DNA from: Candidatus Limnocylindrales bacterium | GTDB lineage: Bacteria > Desulfobacterota > Binatia > UBA1149 > CAITLU01 | Length of the DNA stretch: 64,000 nt | Direction: 5' to 3' | NCBI GenBank assembly: GCA_035626395.1 | Contig: DASPNR010000023.1 | Location: 62,001 to 126,000 of the forward strand | Part shown: in pieces, positions 18,523 through 27,704 of the stretch | Layout: each line of letters opens with the position of its first letter | How positions within the stretch are numbered: the stretch's first letter is position 1 | Made by a program: the position numbers and the translations under genes | The notes under the pieces: model-generated | The model's database searches: none | What the model was told of the DNA's origin: nothing | The model's input: the letters and a program-made list of their open reading frames with translations, nothing else

Positions 18523-19299
18523 TCAACGGGCCGGCGACGTCTCGGGTGACGGCAACGGGCACGACCCAGGCGGCGGCGACGCCTGCGACAGCCACTCCGG
18601 AACGCTGTAGGTGCCCGCATCGCCGGAGAAGACGCTCAGGCGGCCGGCGCCGCCTTCGACCGACACCAGCTCGGAGGCGAGCAGGCCGTGGCCGTTCATC
18701 ATGCGGAGCTCGCCCGAGCGGTCGGCGGCGGCAGCCGCGACCACCACCGGACGACCGTTCTCCGCGAACACTTTCAACCGCCCTCCCTGTTTGGCGGGAT
18801 CGACGGTGACCAGCGGATAGCCGCCCTTGCCGTAGATCGAGATCGAGCCGCCCGCGGTGCTCCCGTACATCATCGCGAGCTGGCCGCCGTTGCCGTCGTA
18901 TACGGAGGTGAAGCCGGTGCCCGCCGCGGTCGGTTCGGCGATGAAGAGCGGGTAGCCGGCACGGTTCATCGTGCGAATCGCTCCGGAGCCGGCCGCATTC
19001 GTGCGCAGCGAGACGGTGGGATTGCCCTCGGCGGTGACCAGCTCGAGCATGCCGTGCCCCTCGGGCGTCGCGGTCATGTAGGCGACCGCCATGCGATCGT
19101 CGGGGCCTCCGACGACCTCGAATCGGCGCGCGCGCACCACGGCCGCGATATCCGATTGCTGCGCCACCAGGTCGGCCGCCGACGTCAGCACGGCCACGGC
19201 GACGGCCGCCGCCAGCGCCGTCGTTCGCGAACGCCGCACCTGCCGGCGCAGCTCGCGGCACTGCGCTTCCAGCTTCTCGACTCGCTCTGCCATCTCCAC
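18523..19299 (-). CDS. Membrane-anchored beta-repeat protein, paralogue 2 of 3
   Basis: This is a 258-residue protein with the same plan as its two paralogues. A coiled coil comes first (RVEKLEAQCRELRRQVRR), then one membrane helix (about residues 25-43), then about seven ~23-residue beta repeats (for example GGSISIYGKGGYPLVTVD) and a short Pro/Ser tail. An ARRFEVVGG segment joins the helix to the repeats, as ARRVEVVVG and AHRFEVVGK do in the other copies. GTG at 19299 is chosen over the upstream ATG because GGAGGAG lies exactly 6 nt before it. The gene follows the GT-C-like paralogue 3 by 75 bp and precedes paralogue 1 by 33 bp on the same strand, so one transcript is likely. The family is not recognised. 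Confidence 0.8.
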   Translation of the reverse strand: MEMAERVEKLEAQCRELRRQVRRSRTTALAAAVAVAVLTSAADLVAQQSDIAAVVRARRFEVVGGPDDRMAVAYMTATPEGHGMLELVTAEGNPTVSLRTNAAGSGAIRTMNRAGYPLFIAEPTAAGTGFTSVYDGNGGQLAMMYGSTAGGSISIYGKGGYPLVTVDPAKQGGRLKVFAENGRPVVVAAAAADRSGELRMMNGHGLLASELVSVEGGAGRLSVFSGDAGTYSVPEWLSQASPPPGSCPLPSPETSPAR

Positions 19300-19305
19300 G
19301 CTGAG

Positions 19306-19312
19306 CTCCTCC
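19306..19312 (-). promoter_or_regulatory. Ribosome binding site deciding a GTG start
   Basis: Minus-strand GGAGGAG lies 6 nt before the GTG at 19299. The upstream in-frame ATG (19329) would put this motif inside the coding region. Confidence 0.65.
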
Positions 19313-19374
19313 CGGCCGTGACGGCCCATGGATCGGTCGCTTCGGCGTTACCACAGGGCGCGCGGCGTTGGGAG

Positions 19375-21726
19375 TCAGAGCGACGCCGCCAGCGCGCATG
19401 CCTGCGCATCGGCGCCTTCGCCTGCAGCGCACGCGAGCGTGGCCCAGAACTTCGCGTTCGTGCGATCGCCGGAGCTGTCACGTTCGGCCAGCAGCGTGGC
19501 CAGCGGCCGATACAGGCGCGGCTGCACCAGAGTGCTGGTCGCCGCTTCGTGCAGGACCGAGACGGCTTCGTCGCGCCGTCCGCTGCGCGCCAGCTCGGCG
19601 GCCCGCTGCAGCGCGTGGCCGGCGATGGTGGCGTCGGTGGGAAGCGTCTCGGTGCACGAGCGGGCGCGCCATTGCACCGAGCCGCCGGCGGAGGGAGGTC
19701 GTTGCAGCGCAGCGAACAAGCGCGTGCGTCCGCTGGCGTCGGCGGCTTCCTGAAGCGACAGCTCCGTGCGCAGGCGGCACACGTCGTGGCCCACCTGCCG
19801 CTCCATCTGCTCGCCCGGCGTCCACAGCAGGCCCGCCGCGTTCTCCAGGGCGGAACGATCGGCGTCGAGCGGATCCCACCACTGCACGCTGCGGCCGATC
19901 ACCTGCTCGCTCAGGATCCGCGCCACATCGGAGGAGCCGCCGGCCAGATGCATCGACCATGCGGGCGCATCCTCGACGTCCGCCATCGCGCGCATCGCCA
20001 GGCCGGCCGCCGATGGAGCCAGGATGCGCGCGTTGACGTGGTCGAAGAGGAACGTTCCGCTGACCGCCACGAGCAGCGCGATCGCCGAACCCGCACGCAT
20101 CGACGCCGCTGCCGCCGGCCACGCGCGTAGCAGGCGATGCAGCCCGAACGCGGCCACCAGCGCGACCGGCAACGCCAGCTCGATGCGCAGCGGCACCACG
20201 CGATCGTAGGACGAGACCGCCGCCGGCGCCGCGGCCGCGATGAGCAGCAAAAGCAGAAGGCGCGGTATCCAGCGCCGGAGGCCGGCGAACGCAGCGAGGA
20301 CGCCGACGACGAACAGCGCCGCACCGAGGGGCTCGATAACGACGTCGCCCCACAGGCGCGTGGATGCGCGCGCAACCGCCAGCGGTGAAAGCAGCAGGCC
20401 GGCGACGACGTCGACCGTGGCATCGCGCGCGGCCAGGTTGGTGGTCTCGGCGAGCGAGGGCGCCGTGCGGCCCGTGAAGTAGCCGTCCAGCGGCGCCCAT
20501 GCCACCGAGGCACTCGCCTGCGAGCGCGCGGTCTCGATCATGTCGGGAATGGTCGCCGACCCCGGAAGCAACGCGGCCAGCGCGAACGCGGCCGCCAGCG
20601 CGAGCAGCGGCCACCGCTTGCGCAGCACCGCCATCATCGCGACGGCCAGCAGTGCGGCCACGACGACCGAGTTGGGCAGCAGGACCGCCATTCCCGTCAG
20701 CGCGCCGAAGCCCGCGGCTGCCCACGGCTCGGGCCGGCGCGCCAGCGCGAGCGCCAGCACCAGAAGCCCGGCAACGACGACGGTGTGACTGGGCGCACCG
20801 GGAACGAGCAGACGCAGCAGAACCAGCGGCGACCACAGGAAGACGGCGGCGGCCAGTGCTCCGCACGCAACGCCCCATGTCCTCCCGGCCATCGTGCCGA
20901 GCATCGCGGCCACGACGGCCGTCCAGAACGCCGACACGGACTGGATGATCGGCATCGACAGCGGAATGCCGCTCCAGCCGAGCACGCCGTTGCCCTGGAA
21001 GATCAGCGGCGCCAGCGTGTAGCCGGTCCAGCACCCTTGCGTCAGCAGCGAGGTGTCGGCCGCGGCGGCGATCTCGAAGCAGCGGTAGACCGGGAGGTAA
21101 TCGACGGCGTCGGCCACCCGCACCGAGCCGAATGCATCGGGCAGCCGCTGCGCGACCCACGCCAGCGCGATCGCCCACGGCAGCGCCTGCGTGCGCCACG
21201 GCATTCGTACGTGCACCCGTACCACCGCCACCGCCGCCGGAACCAGCAGCGCAGCGATGTAGGCGAGCTGCACGCCGCGCGTCGCCGCGCCGGCCAGCGG
21301 CGCCGCGCAAAGCAGCAGTGCGGCGAGCACCACCAGCGGATGCGCGGGCCGCAACGTGTGATCGCGCTGGAGACGAGGTGCCTCCGGGCGATCGGCATCC
21401 GTCGGATTGACACCAGCATGATCGGAGTCGGCCGCCTCAGCGCCGCCGGCATCGCGGCCGAGGAACGATCCGGCGTGGCGGAAGGACGCTACGCCGCGCG
21501 GCCGCGTCGCGAGCACCAGCGCCGCCGCGCCCGCCAGCACGCACAGCAGCCGCGCCACGATCCACATCGGCGGCACGCCCGGAAACAGGCGCTCGATCAT
21601 CGGCGTCAGCGGAGTGATCAGGCGCGTCGGCTGCGGATCGGGCGCGACGTACAGAGGCAGCGCATAGGCGAGCAGCAACAGCACGCCGGCCGTCAGGCTC
21701 GTGCGCGAAGGTGCGGGGAGCCTCAT
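19375..21726 (-). CDS. GT-C-like polytopic membrane protein, paralogue 3 of 4
   Basis: This is a 783-residue membrane protein. It has the signature IERLFPGVPPMW near residue 45, about a dozen helices, the acidic loop motif ADAVDYLPVY near residue 205, then a TQGCW segment and FLWSPLVLL. The soluble C-terminal part ends in the helical tail shared with paralogues 2 and 4 (RAAELARSGRRDEAVSVL). Paralogue 4 has the same DAVDY and SGC motifs, so these two are the closest pair. ATG at 21726 overlaps the stop of the Rieske oxygenase gene by 4 nt, and two beta-repeat genes follow. It thus sits inside an operon of aminotransferase, acetyltransferase, oxygenase, membrane protein and beta proteins. It may transfer a sugar made by the upstream enzymes (inference). 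Confidence 0.75.
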   Translation of the reverse strand: MRLPAPSRTSLTAGVLLLLAYALPLYVAPDPQPTRLITPLTPMIERLFPGVPPMWIVARLLCVLAGAAALVLATRPRGVASFRHAGSFLGRDAGGAEAADSDHAGVNPTDADRPEAPRLQRDHTLRPAHPLVVLAALLLCAAPLAGAATRGVQLAYIAALLVPAAVAVVRVHVRMPWRTQALPWAIALAWVAQRLPDAFGSVRVADAVDYLPVYRCFEIAAAADTSLLTQGCWTGYTLAPLIFQGNGVLGWSGIPLSMPIIQSVSAFWTAVVAAMLGTMAGRTWGVACGALAAAVFLWSPLVLLRLLVPGAPSHTVVVAGLLVLALALARRPEPWAAAGFGALTGMAVLLPNSVVVAALLAVAMMAVLRKRWPLLALAAAFALAALLPGSATIPDMIETARSQASASVAWAPLDGYFTGRTAPSLAETTNLAARDATVDVVAGLLLSPLAVARASTRLWGDVVIEPLGAALFVVGVLAAFAGLRRWIPRLLLLLLIAAAAPAAVSSYDRVVPLRIELALPVALVAAFGLHRLLRAWPAAAASMRAGSAIALLVAVSGTFLFDHVNARILAPSAAGLAMRAMADVEDAPAWSMHLAGGSSDVARILSEQVIGRSVQWWDPLDADRSALENAAGLLWTPGEQMERQVGHDVCRLRTELSLQEAADASGRTRLFAALQRPPSAGGSVQWRARSCTETLPTDATIAGHALQRAAELARSGRRDEAVSVLHEAATSTLVQPRLYRPLATLLAERDSSGDRTNAKFWATLACAAGEGADAQACALAASL

Positions 21727-22871
21727 GCGGCGTGGTCGCGCAGGACCGAGTGCACCATACGATGGAAGTGAGCCAGTGCTGGCTCGTTGCGCCCGTAGAT
21801 GACGCTTTCGAGCGCGCCGGCGCAGAACGCCCGCTGCGCCTTCTCGCCGGTGGCGAAGTCCTCGTCGCAGACGGTGCGCACCAGCAGGTCGAAGTTGGAC
21901 TGGAAGTAGCGGCGCGTCTTCTCATCCCCTGCCGGCCCGGGCGTGAGCAGCGCGAACGTCACCGTGCAGGTGTCCGGCGTCGCGCCCGGCCATGCCTGGA
22001 CCAGCTCGGCGTGGTCGCCCTGATAGATCAGCACCGTGTTGGGGAAGAGCTGGTACAGGATCGTGGCGTGCGGGATCAGCCGCCACTGCTCCTCGGGCAG
22101 GCCGCGCAGCTCGAGGAACGAGCGTCGCAGCGCCACCATCCTGCCGCCGCGACCGAATGCGTCCCACAGCGAGGGCACCGACAGGATCATCGGGCTGAGC
22201 GACTGCCGGTGCAGCGCCGGCAGATGGTACGCCTCCAGGAACGTGTCGACGGCAAGCTTCCAGTTCATCGCCACCGGCACGCTCGAGCGTGCGAACGGCA
22301 CGTGCGCCGCAAGATCGAACGCGGCCAGCTCCCTCTGCGCGCCGCCGAGCTGCGCGTCGAGGTCGAAGCGCTCGTCGCCGCCGCTTCGCACGAAGATCAT
22401 GCCGTAGCGTTCCTGCACCGGCAGCGCGCGCAGCGACAGCGTGGCGCGATCGATGCCGCGAAAGCCCTCGCCGTACGGCATCGCGCAGAGCCGTCCGCCG
22501 CCGTCGTAGGTCCAGCCGTGATAGGGGCACGTGAAGCGCGAGGCTGCGCCGGCTCCTTCGACGACGCGTGCGCCGCGGTGGCGGCACACGTTGACGAACG
22601 CACTCACCGCTCCCGCCTGCGAGCGCGTCAGCAGGATCGGCACCGGCCCCTCGCTGCGCTCCAGATAGCTGCCCGGAGCGGCCAGCTCCGAGCTGAATGC
22701 CACCAGCAGCGGTTCGCGCGCGAAGAGGCTCTCGCGCTCGCGCCGCGCAGCCTCGGCATCGACGTAGGTGGCGACGGCGTTGACGTAGGGAGCCTCGGCC
22801 ATGTCGGTCGCGTCGGCGTCGAGCAGACGGAACGCACGCTGCAGAAGCTGTCGCTGCGTGGCGGTGTCCAT
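21723..22871 (-). CDS. Rieske-type ring-hydroxylating oxygenase, alpha-subunit family
   Basis: This is a 382-residue non-haem iron oxygenase. The Rieske 2Fe-2S ligands are complete: Cys 96 and His 98 (CRHRG), Cys 115 and His 118 (CPYHGW). The catalytic domain has the mononuclear iron motif with His 216 and His 221 and the bridging Asp 209 (VDTFLEAYHLPALH). A reductase partner is not encoded nearby. These enzymes hydroxylate or demethylate aromatic, steroid or quaternary-amine substrates. The gene starts 12 nt after the acetyltransferase stop and ends in a 4-nt ATGA overlap with the GT-C-like gene. A role in tailoring a sugar or amine made by the DegT and GNAT enzymes is inferred from this tight operon. 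Confidence 0.9.
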   Translation of the reverse strand: MDTATQRQLLQRAFRLLDADATDMAEAPYVNAVATYVDAEAARRERESLFAREPLLVAFSSELAAPGSYLERSEGPVPILLTRSQAGAVSAFVNVCRHRGARVVEGAGAASRFTCPYHGWTYDGGGRLCAMPYGEGFRGIDRATLSLRALPVQERYGMIFVRSGGDERFDLDAQLGGAQRELAAFDLAAHVPFARSSVPVAMNWKLAVDTFLEAYHLPALHRQSLSPMILSVPSLWDAFGRGGRMVALRRSFLELRGLPEEQWRLIPHATILYQLFPNTVLIYQGDHAELVQAWPGATPDTCTVTFALLTPGPAGDEKTRRYFQSNFDLLVRTVCDEDFATGEKAQRAFCAGALESVIYGRNEPALAHFHRMVHSVLRDHAA

Positions 22872-22883
22872 CGCCGTCAGGCG

Positions 22884-23912
22884 CTAGCCTGCCCTTCCGG
22901 TCGGGTCAACGCCCTGGAGCGCTCGATGGAAGGATGCCGTCGAGCGGAAGCAGTGATGCCCGAGGCGCCCGAACACGTTGATGCTTCCGATCGTGGACGC
23001 CTGCGCCTCGTTCTCGAGATAGGAGGCGCCGAGCGGCCGCCGCGCCGAGCATTCCTTCTGAAGCGCCGTGAACAGGCCGCGATAGCCGGGCAGCGACGCC
23101 CCGATGCCGCGGCCCAGGATGCCGGCCCCGGCCGCCTCGCTCAAATCTTCGAGCAGCAGCATCGCGTTGAATGCGATGATCTCCTCGCCGTCGCGCACGA
23201 CCAGCAGCGCGTCGCACCACTCGCCCGTCAGCGCCTTCTCCGTCCAGACCTGGTACAGCTCGGTCGCGCGCTCGAGCGGCACGTCGGCGTCGAACACGAA
23301 CGGGCCGCGATCGAAGGCATGCCGGCAGTACTCGTGAAGCCTGCGCCAGGAGGCGCGCGGCAGGCGTGGAATCTGCTCGCGCTCGTGCAGCTCGATGCGA
23401 AGCGGCGCGGCGAGCTCGCTCTCCGCGGCCGCGCCGGTCAGCGACTGCATCCAGGAGATGCGCGTGCCGACGTGGAAGCAGCCGGCCTCCTGCACCGCGC
23501 GGTAGGCGGCGCGGTCCTGCGTGGAGACGCTCGCCATCAGATGCGCATAGCCGCGCACTCGCAGCGCTGCGACGAGCTCGGCGTAGGCCGCGCGCAGCGC
23601 GGACAGCCGCTCGGCCTCCCCGGCAACGGCCGCCGGCGCATCGACGCCGGCCACGGCCCTGGCAAAGTGCGCCGATTCGAACGTCCTGTGCTGCACGCGC
23701 AACGCGGCAAGCGGGCGTCCGCTGCGGTCGCGAACCACCAGCACCTGCGCCTCCGGCGCCGACCATCGACGTCGCTGCAGCGCAAGCGCTCCACCTCCAC
23801 GGCCTTCGATCGGGCCGAAGTTGCGATAGGCGAGGTGCGGCTCCGCCGCCAGCAGCTCCGACAGCGCCTGCTCGCGGGCAGCGCCGTCCTCCCACTGCGC
23901 GGACAGCTCCAT
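22884..23912 (-). CDS. GNAT-family acetyltransferase
   Basis: This is a 342-residue protein with a GNAT fold in its C-terminal half. LLVVRDGEEIIAFNAML is the beta4 strand region, and GRGIGASLPGYRGLFTAL is in the place of the acetyl-CoA-binding loop and helix. The N-terminal half is a second, degenerate GNAT-like domain (LVVRDRSGRPLAALRV), so the protein may be a double GNAT. The ATG at 23912 shares its A with the TGA of the aminotransferase gene (TGATG), which shows translational coupling. DegT aminotransferases and GNAT enzymes commonly act in sequence to make N-acetylated amino sugars, as WecE and WecD do. That is the likely role here, though the substrate is inferred. Confidence 0.78.
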   Translation of the reverse strand: MELSAQWEDGAAREQALSELLAAEPHLAYRNFGPIEGRGGGALALQRRRWSAPEAQVLVVRDRSGRPLAALRVQHRTFESAHFARAVAGVDAPAAVAGEAERLSALRAAYAELVAALRVRGYAHLMASVSTQDRAAYRAVQEAGCFHVGTRISWMQSLTGAAAESELAAPLRIELHEREQIPRLPRASWRRLHEYCRHAFDRGPFVFDADVPLERATELYQVWTEKALTGEWCDALLVVRDGEEIIAFNAMLLLEDLSEAAGAGILGRGIGASLPGYRGLFTALQKECSARRPLGASYLENEAQASTIGSINVFGRLGHHCFRSTASFHRALQGVDPTGRAG

Positions 23913-25129
23913 CACGCGCGGTAGTATCCGAGAATGCGCAGCAGGGCGGCGATCACGTCGTCCTGCTCCTGCTCGGTGAGCGCCGCATCCAGCGGCAGCG
24001 ACAGCACGCGCTCGGACGACTCCATCGCCACGGGCGCCTGCTCGGCAAGGAGTCCCTGCGCGCGGAAGAAGCGGTGCGCGGGCAGTGCCCGGAAGTGCAC
24101 ACCCACGCCGATGTTCTCGGCGAGCATGGCCTTGAGCACGCCGTCGCGGTCGATGCGCAGCGCCCGCGGCACGATGCGGATGACGAACAGGTGCGCCGAT
24201 CCGCGCGCGCCCTCGCGCCCGGCCAGCAGCTCGACGGCATCGCAACCGGCGAGCGCATCGCGGTAGCGCCGCTCCAGAACGCGGCGCCGCTCGATGGCGG
24301 CGTCGATGTGCGCGACCTGCGCCAGCCCGAGTGCCGCTTCGATGTCGGTCATGTTGTATTTGAAGCCGAGGGTGATCGCTTCCCAGTGCGTATAACTCGC
24401 GCCTGCGCGTCGGCTCGCGTCGACGTCGATACCGTGCAGGCGCTCCACGCGCATGCGCGCGGCCCAGTCCTCGTGGCGCGTCGCTGCCATGCCGCCATCG
24501 CCCGTGGTCAGGTTCTTGGTGGCGTAGAAACTGAATGCGGCGCCGTCGCCGAGACAGCCGGCCGCTGCGCCGTCGAGGCTGGCGCCGATGGCATGCGCGG
24601 CGTCCTCGAGCATCGTCAGCGGCCTGCTGCCGGCCGCCTGCGCCAGCGAGCCGACATCACAAGGCTCGCCGGCAAAGTGCACTGCGATAACGGCGCGTGT
24701 GTGCTCGGTCATCGCGGCTGCGACCGTCTGCGGCGTCAGCGCCAGCGTGCAGCGATCGACGTCGGCGAGAACGGGGCGCGCGCCGGCGTGCAGAACGGCA
24801 TTGGCGGTTGCAGGGAACGTCATGGCCGGCACGATGACGTCGTCGCCGGGGCCGACGCCGGCCGCGCGCAGCAGCAGGTGAAGGGCGGCCGTGCACGAGG
24901 AGACGGCAACGGCGTGCGGCGCGCCGATGTAGGCGGCCATGGCCGCCTCGAAACGTTCGGTGACGGGGCCTTGGGAGATCCAGCCCGATCGCAGCACCGC
25001 GGTCACGGCGGCTTCGGCCTGCGCGTCGACGATCACGCGGACGAACGGCAGCATCGACTCGCGAACCGGCCGCCCGCCGGCGATGGCCGGTACGTCGACC
25101 ACCTGATGACGAACGCTGGGAGGTTTCAT
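23912..25129 (-). CDS. DegT/DnrJ/EryC1/StrS-family PLP aminotransferase
   Basis: This is a 405-residue sugar aminotransferase-type protein. The PLP lysine is Lys 205 in FYATKNLTTGDGG, and the ring-nitrogen Asp is Asp 176 in LEDAAHA. The VSSCTAALHLLL segment at 77-88 binds the cofactor phosphate. AGGRPVRES near the N-terminus and RSGWISQGP at 47-55 are family hallmarks. Members transaminate NDP-4-keto or 3-keto sugars. ATG at 25129 is chosen because family homology begins there. It is the first gene of the operon with the acetyltransferase, Rieske oxygenase, GT-C-like and beta-repeat genes. No dehydratase making its keto-sugar substrate is in the window. It is divergent from GT-C-like paralogue 4, with 177 bp between. 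Confidence 0.92.
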   Translation of the reverse strand: MKPPSVRHQVVDVPAIAGGRPVRESMLPFVRVIVDAQAEAAVTAVLRSGWISQGPVTERFEAAMAAYIGAPHAVAVSSCTAALHLLLRAAGVGPGDDVIVPAMTFPATANAVLHAGARPVLADVDRCTLALTPQTVAAAMTEHTRAVIAVHFAGEPCDVGSLAQAAGSRPLTMLEDAAHAIGASLDGAAAGCLGDGAAFSFYATKNLTTGDGGMAATRHEDWAARMRVERLHGIDVDASRRAGASYTHWEAITLGFKYNMTDIEAALGLAQVAHIDAAIERRRVLERRYRDALAGCDAVELLAGREGARGSAHLFVIRIVPRALRIDRDGVLKAMLAENIGVGVHFRALPAHRFFRAQGLLAEQAPVAMESSERVLSLPLDAALTEQEQDDVIAALLRILGYYRA

Positions 25130-25306
25130 GATCCGCTCGACCGCCGGCCCTCGCGCGCACGCCGAGCGTGACGACCGGCCGTCGTGATACCAAATGGCCC
25201 TGCCTGCAACAATGCGGGAGAGCGGCTTCGTCACGGGCGTCGCGGAAGCCGGCGGCTACCTCCCCGCGCGCTCCCGTGATAGCCGACGAGCTTCGAGCAC
25301 GAGCCG

Positions 25307-27697
25307 ATGGCCGACGCGCACTCGCAGCAGCTTCTACGAGCGCTCGCGCTTCTTGCGGGCGCGGCCCTGGTCGGCGTCTCGCTGTATCCGCTCTTCGACC
25401 CGCCGCTGTCGGAGCCCCTGCCCGTGCTCGTGGCGGTGCCGACGCTGCACGAACGGCTCTTTCCCGGAGTGCCGCTGTGGTGGGTTGCCCGTCGTGTGCT
25501 GGCCATGGCAGGCGGCGCAGCGCTGATCTGGTGGGCCTCGCGCGATCGGCTGCGCGAGGCACGGCAAATCGACCATGGCACCGAGCAGGCCGCCGCGGGC
25601 GATGCACAGCGCGAGGCGCATGCGACTCGCGACCCTCTGCTCGGTCCGCTGCTGGTCGCGGGCGTTGCGTTGCTGGCTGCAGCCGCCGCCGCGCCGTGGC
25701 TCGCGCGTCCCTACCAGGTGCTGTTCGCGTCGGCGCTGATAGGCGTGCCCGCGCTTGCCGTCGCCGCCGACTTCGCGCTCGGCCGCTGGCGGCGCGCGCG
25801 ATGGGCCAGCGTTCCTGTCGGCGCGGTGGCCGTGGCGATGGCGTGGCTGGCTCTTCGACTGCCGGCGTCGATCGGCTCCTATCGCATGGGCGATGCCGTC
25901 GACTACCTGAGCGGCTACTTCTGCTACGAAGATCTGGCCGAGCCCGTCATCAACCTGCTGACGTCGGGCTGCCGGCCCGGCCAGAGCTACATGGCCGGGT
26001 TCCCGTACGGACAGGGTCTGCTCGGGTGGGACACGCTCGACCTTTCCACCGCGCAGACGATCGCCGCCGTCTGGACCGTCGCTGCGTGCCTGCTCGTGTG
26101 CAGCGTCATCGCGCGCCGCCACGGGCAGGGTGCCGCGCTGGTCGGCGCGGCTTTCTTCCTGTGGTCGCCGATCGTCCTGGTGCGGCCGCTGGCGCCCGGC
26201 AACTTCCTGGCCGCCGCACCGATCGCGCTGGCGCTGTTCTTCTTCGACCGTCTCGGCCGCAGGCCGCGCGCGGCCGCCGCGGCATCGCTGGCCACCGCCA
26301 TCGGCCTCGGCATCAACCTGTGGCCGGCGCTGCCGCCGATGCTCGTTGTGGGCGCGCTCTCGCTGCGGCCGCTGCTCGCACGTCGCAGCGTCGCCATCGT
26401 CGCCGCATGCTTCTTCCTGGCCGCGTCGCTTCCGGCGCTGCCCGAGCATGCGACGTGGTGGCAGCGGCTCGGCGATCACACGCTGTCGATGACGACGATG
26501 GAAGCGATATGGTCGGGCCGCGTGGCGCCCTTCCTGATGCCGGGTGCCAGGGATCTGGTGCTGCAGGATCGCACGGCGCTGCTGCTCGGCGCGCTGCTGT
26601 CACCGCTGGCCGCGCCGCGCGCATCGGTCGGCTTGTGGGGCGATGTCTTCCTCGAGCCCGTCGGCACCGTCCTCGTCCTCATCGGAGCGCTGGTCTGTGC
26701 AGCCGCGTGGCGTCGATCGCGCAGTTCGCGGTGGCTTCTGGCGCTGACGCTGGCGTGCCTGCTGGCTGTGCTGCCAGGCGGCTACGACCGCGTGCACGGG
26801 GCGCGCATGGAGCTGGCGCTTCCCGCAACTCTGCTGGCGGCGATCGGCTGGCGGCACTTCTCCGCCGCTCTTCCGCGGCGCACCGCTCTCGCGGCCGCGA
26901 TCGCTCTCGGTTTCGGGATGATGCTGAGCGGCACGACGCTCTTCGACCGCATCGGCCCACGCATCCTGCCGATGACGGTGCCGGGCCTGGCGCTGCGCGC
27001 CGGGCACGTCTACGGCCATGAGGTCGCATGGTCGCCAGGCATGACGGCCGACGCGCTGCCGCCGATGCGGATCCTCGCGCACTTCGTCAGCGGCCGGCGC
27101 GTGGTCGGGTGGAACCCTGCCAAGATCCACCGCACGCTGCCCGAGCCGGAGCAGGCGGCCGCGTTCTGGAGCCTCGGCGACGAGATGGAATCGCGCGTGG
27201 CGACCGTGCTGTGCCAGAAGCCCAGCGGCCGCTCGCTCTACGAGGTCGCCGATGCCAGCGGCCGCGTGCGCATGTTCGCCGCGGTGCGCACCGACGCCGA
27301 GCCGCCGCCCGTGAGCCGGGACGTGGTGTGGACGCGACGCGACTGCAGCGAGCCGCTGCCCACCGATGCCGTCAAGGCCAGGAACGACGTCCTGCGCGCG
27401 CGGCAGATGATCGAGAGCGGGCAGAGGGAGCAGGCGCTGGCGATGCTGCGCGAAACGACGCAGGCCACGGTTGCGCAGCCGCGCCTGTACGTGCCGCTGG
27501 CGCACCTGCTCGCCGACGGCGACCAGGCCGAGCAGCGCGAGGCGTTCGCCTGGGCGGTGCTGGCGTGCCGTCTGACCGGCGGCAGCTACTTCGATGCGTG
27601 CGCGCTCGCCACCGATCTCAGCCGCAGGCTCGGCCGCAACGACCCGTCGTTTCACGCTCCGGCTCCGTCGCGGGGCCAGGCGAACGACGAGCAGTAG
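25307..27697 (+). CDS. GT-C-like polytopic membrane protein, paralogue 4 of 4
   Basis: This is a 796-residue membrane protein. It has the signature HERLFPGVPLWW near residue 50, about a dozen helices, the acidic loop MGDAVDYLSGYF near 194-205, a TSGC segment and FLWSPIVLV. The shared C-terminal helical tail (RQMIESGQREQALAMLRE) follows a soluble segment. ATG at 25307 is used. It is divergent from the DegT operon and convergent with the third beta-repeat gene, whose stop is only 7 bp away. So each of the two best-matched GT-C-like copies has a beta-repeat gene next to it. The activity is inferred from fold-level features only. Confidence 0.75.
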   Translation: MADAHSQQLLRALALLAGAALVGVSLYPLFDPPLSEPLPVLVAVPTLHERLFPGVPLWWVARRVLAMAGGAALIWWASRDRLREARQIDHGTEQAAAGDAQREAHATRDPLLGPLLVAGVALLAAAAAAPWLARPYQVLFASALIGVPALAVAADFALGRWRRARWASVPVGAVAVAMAWLALRLPASIGSYRMGDAVDYLSGYFCYEDLAEPVINLLTSGCRPGQSYMAGFPYGQGLLGWDTLDLSTAQTIAAVWTVAACLLVCSVIARRHGQGAALVGAAFFLWSPIVLVRPLAPGNFLAAAPIALALFFFDRLGRRPRAAAAASLATAIGLGINLWPALPPMLVVGALSLRPLLARRSVAIVAACFFLAASLPALPEHATWWQRLGDHTLSMTTMEAIWSGRVAPFLMPGARDLVLQDRTALLLGALLSPLAAPRASVGLWGDVFLEPVGTVLVLIGALVCAAAWRRSRSSRWLLALTLACLLAVLPGGYDRVHGARMELALPATLLAAIGWRHFSAALPRRTALAAAIALGFGMMLSGTTLFDRIGPRILPMTVPGLALRAGHVYGHEVAWSPGMTADALPPMRILAHFVSGRRVVGWNPAKIHRTLPEPEQAAAFWSLGDEMESRVATVLCQKPSGRSLYEVADASGRVRMFAAVRTDAEPPPVSRDVVWTRRDCSEPLPTDAVKARNDVLRARQMIESGQREQALAMLRETTQATVAQPRLYVPLAHLLADGDQAEQREAFAWAVLACRLTGGSYFDACALATDLSRRLGRNDPSFHAPAPSRGQANDEQ

Positions 27698-27704
27698 CGC
27701 GGGC

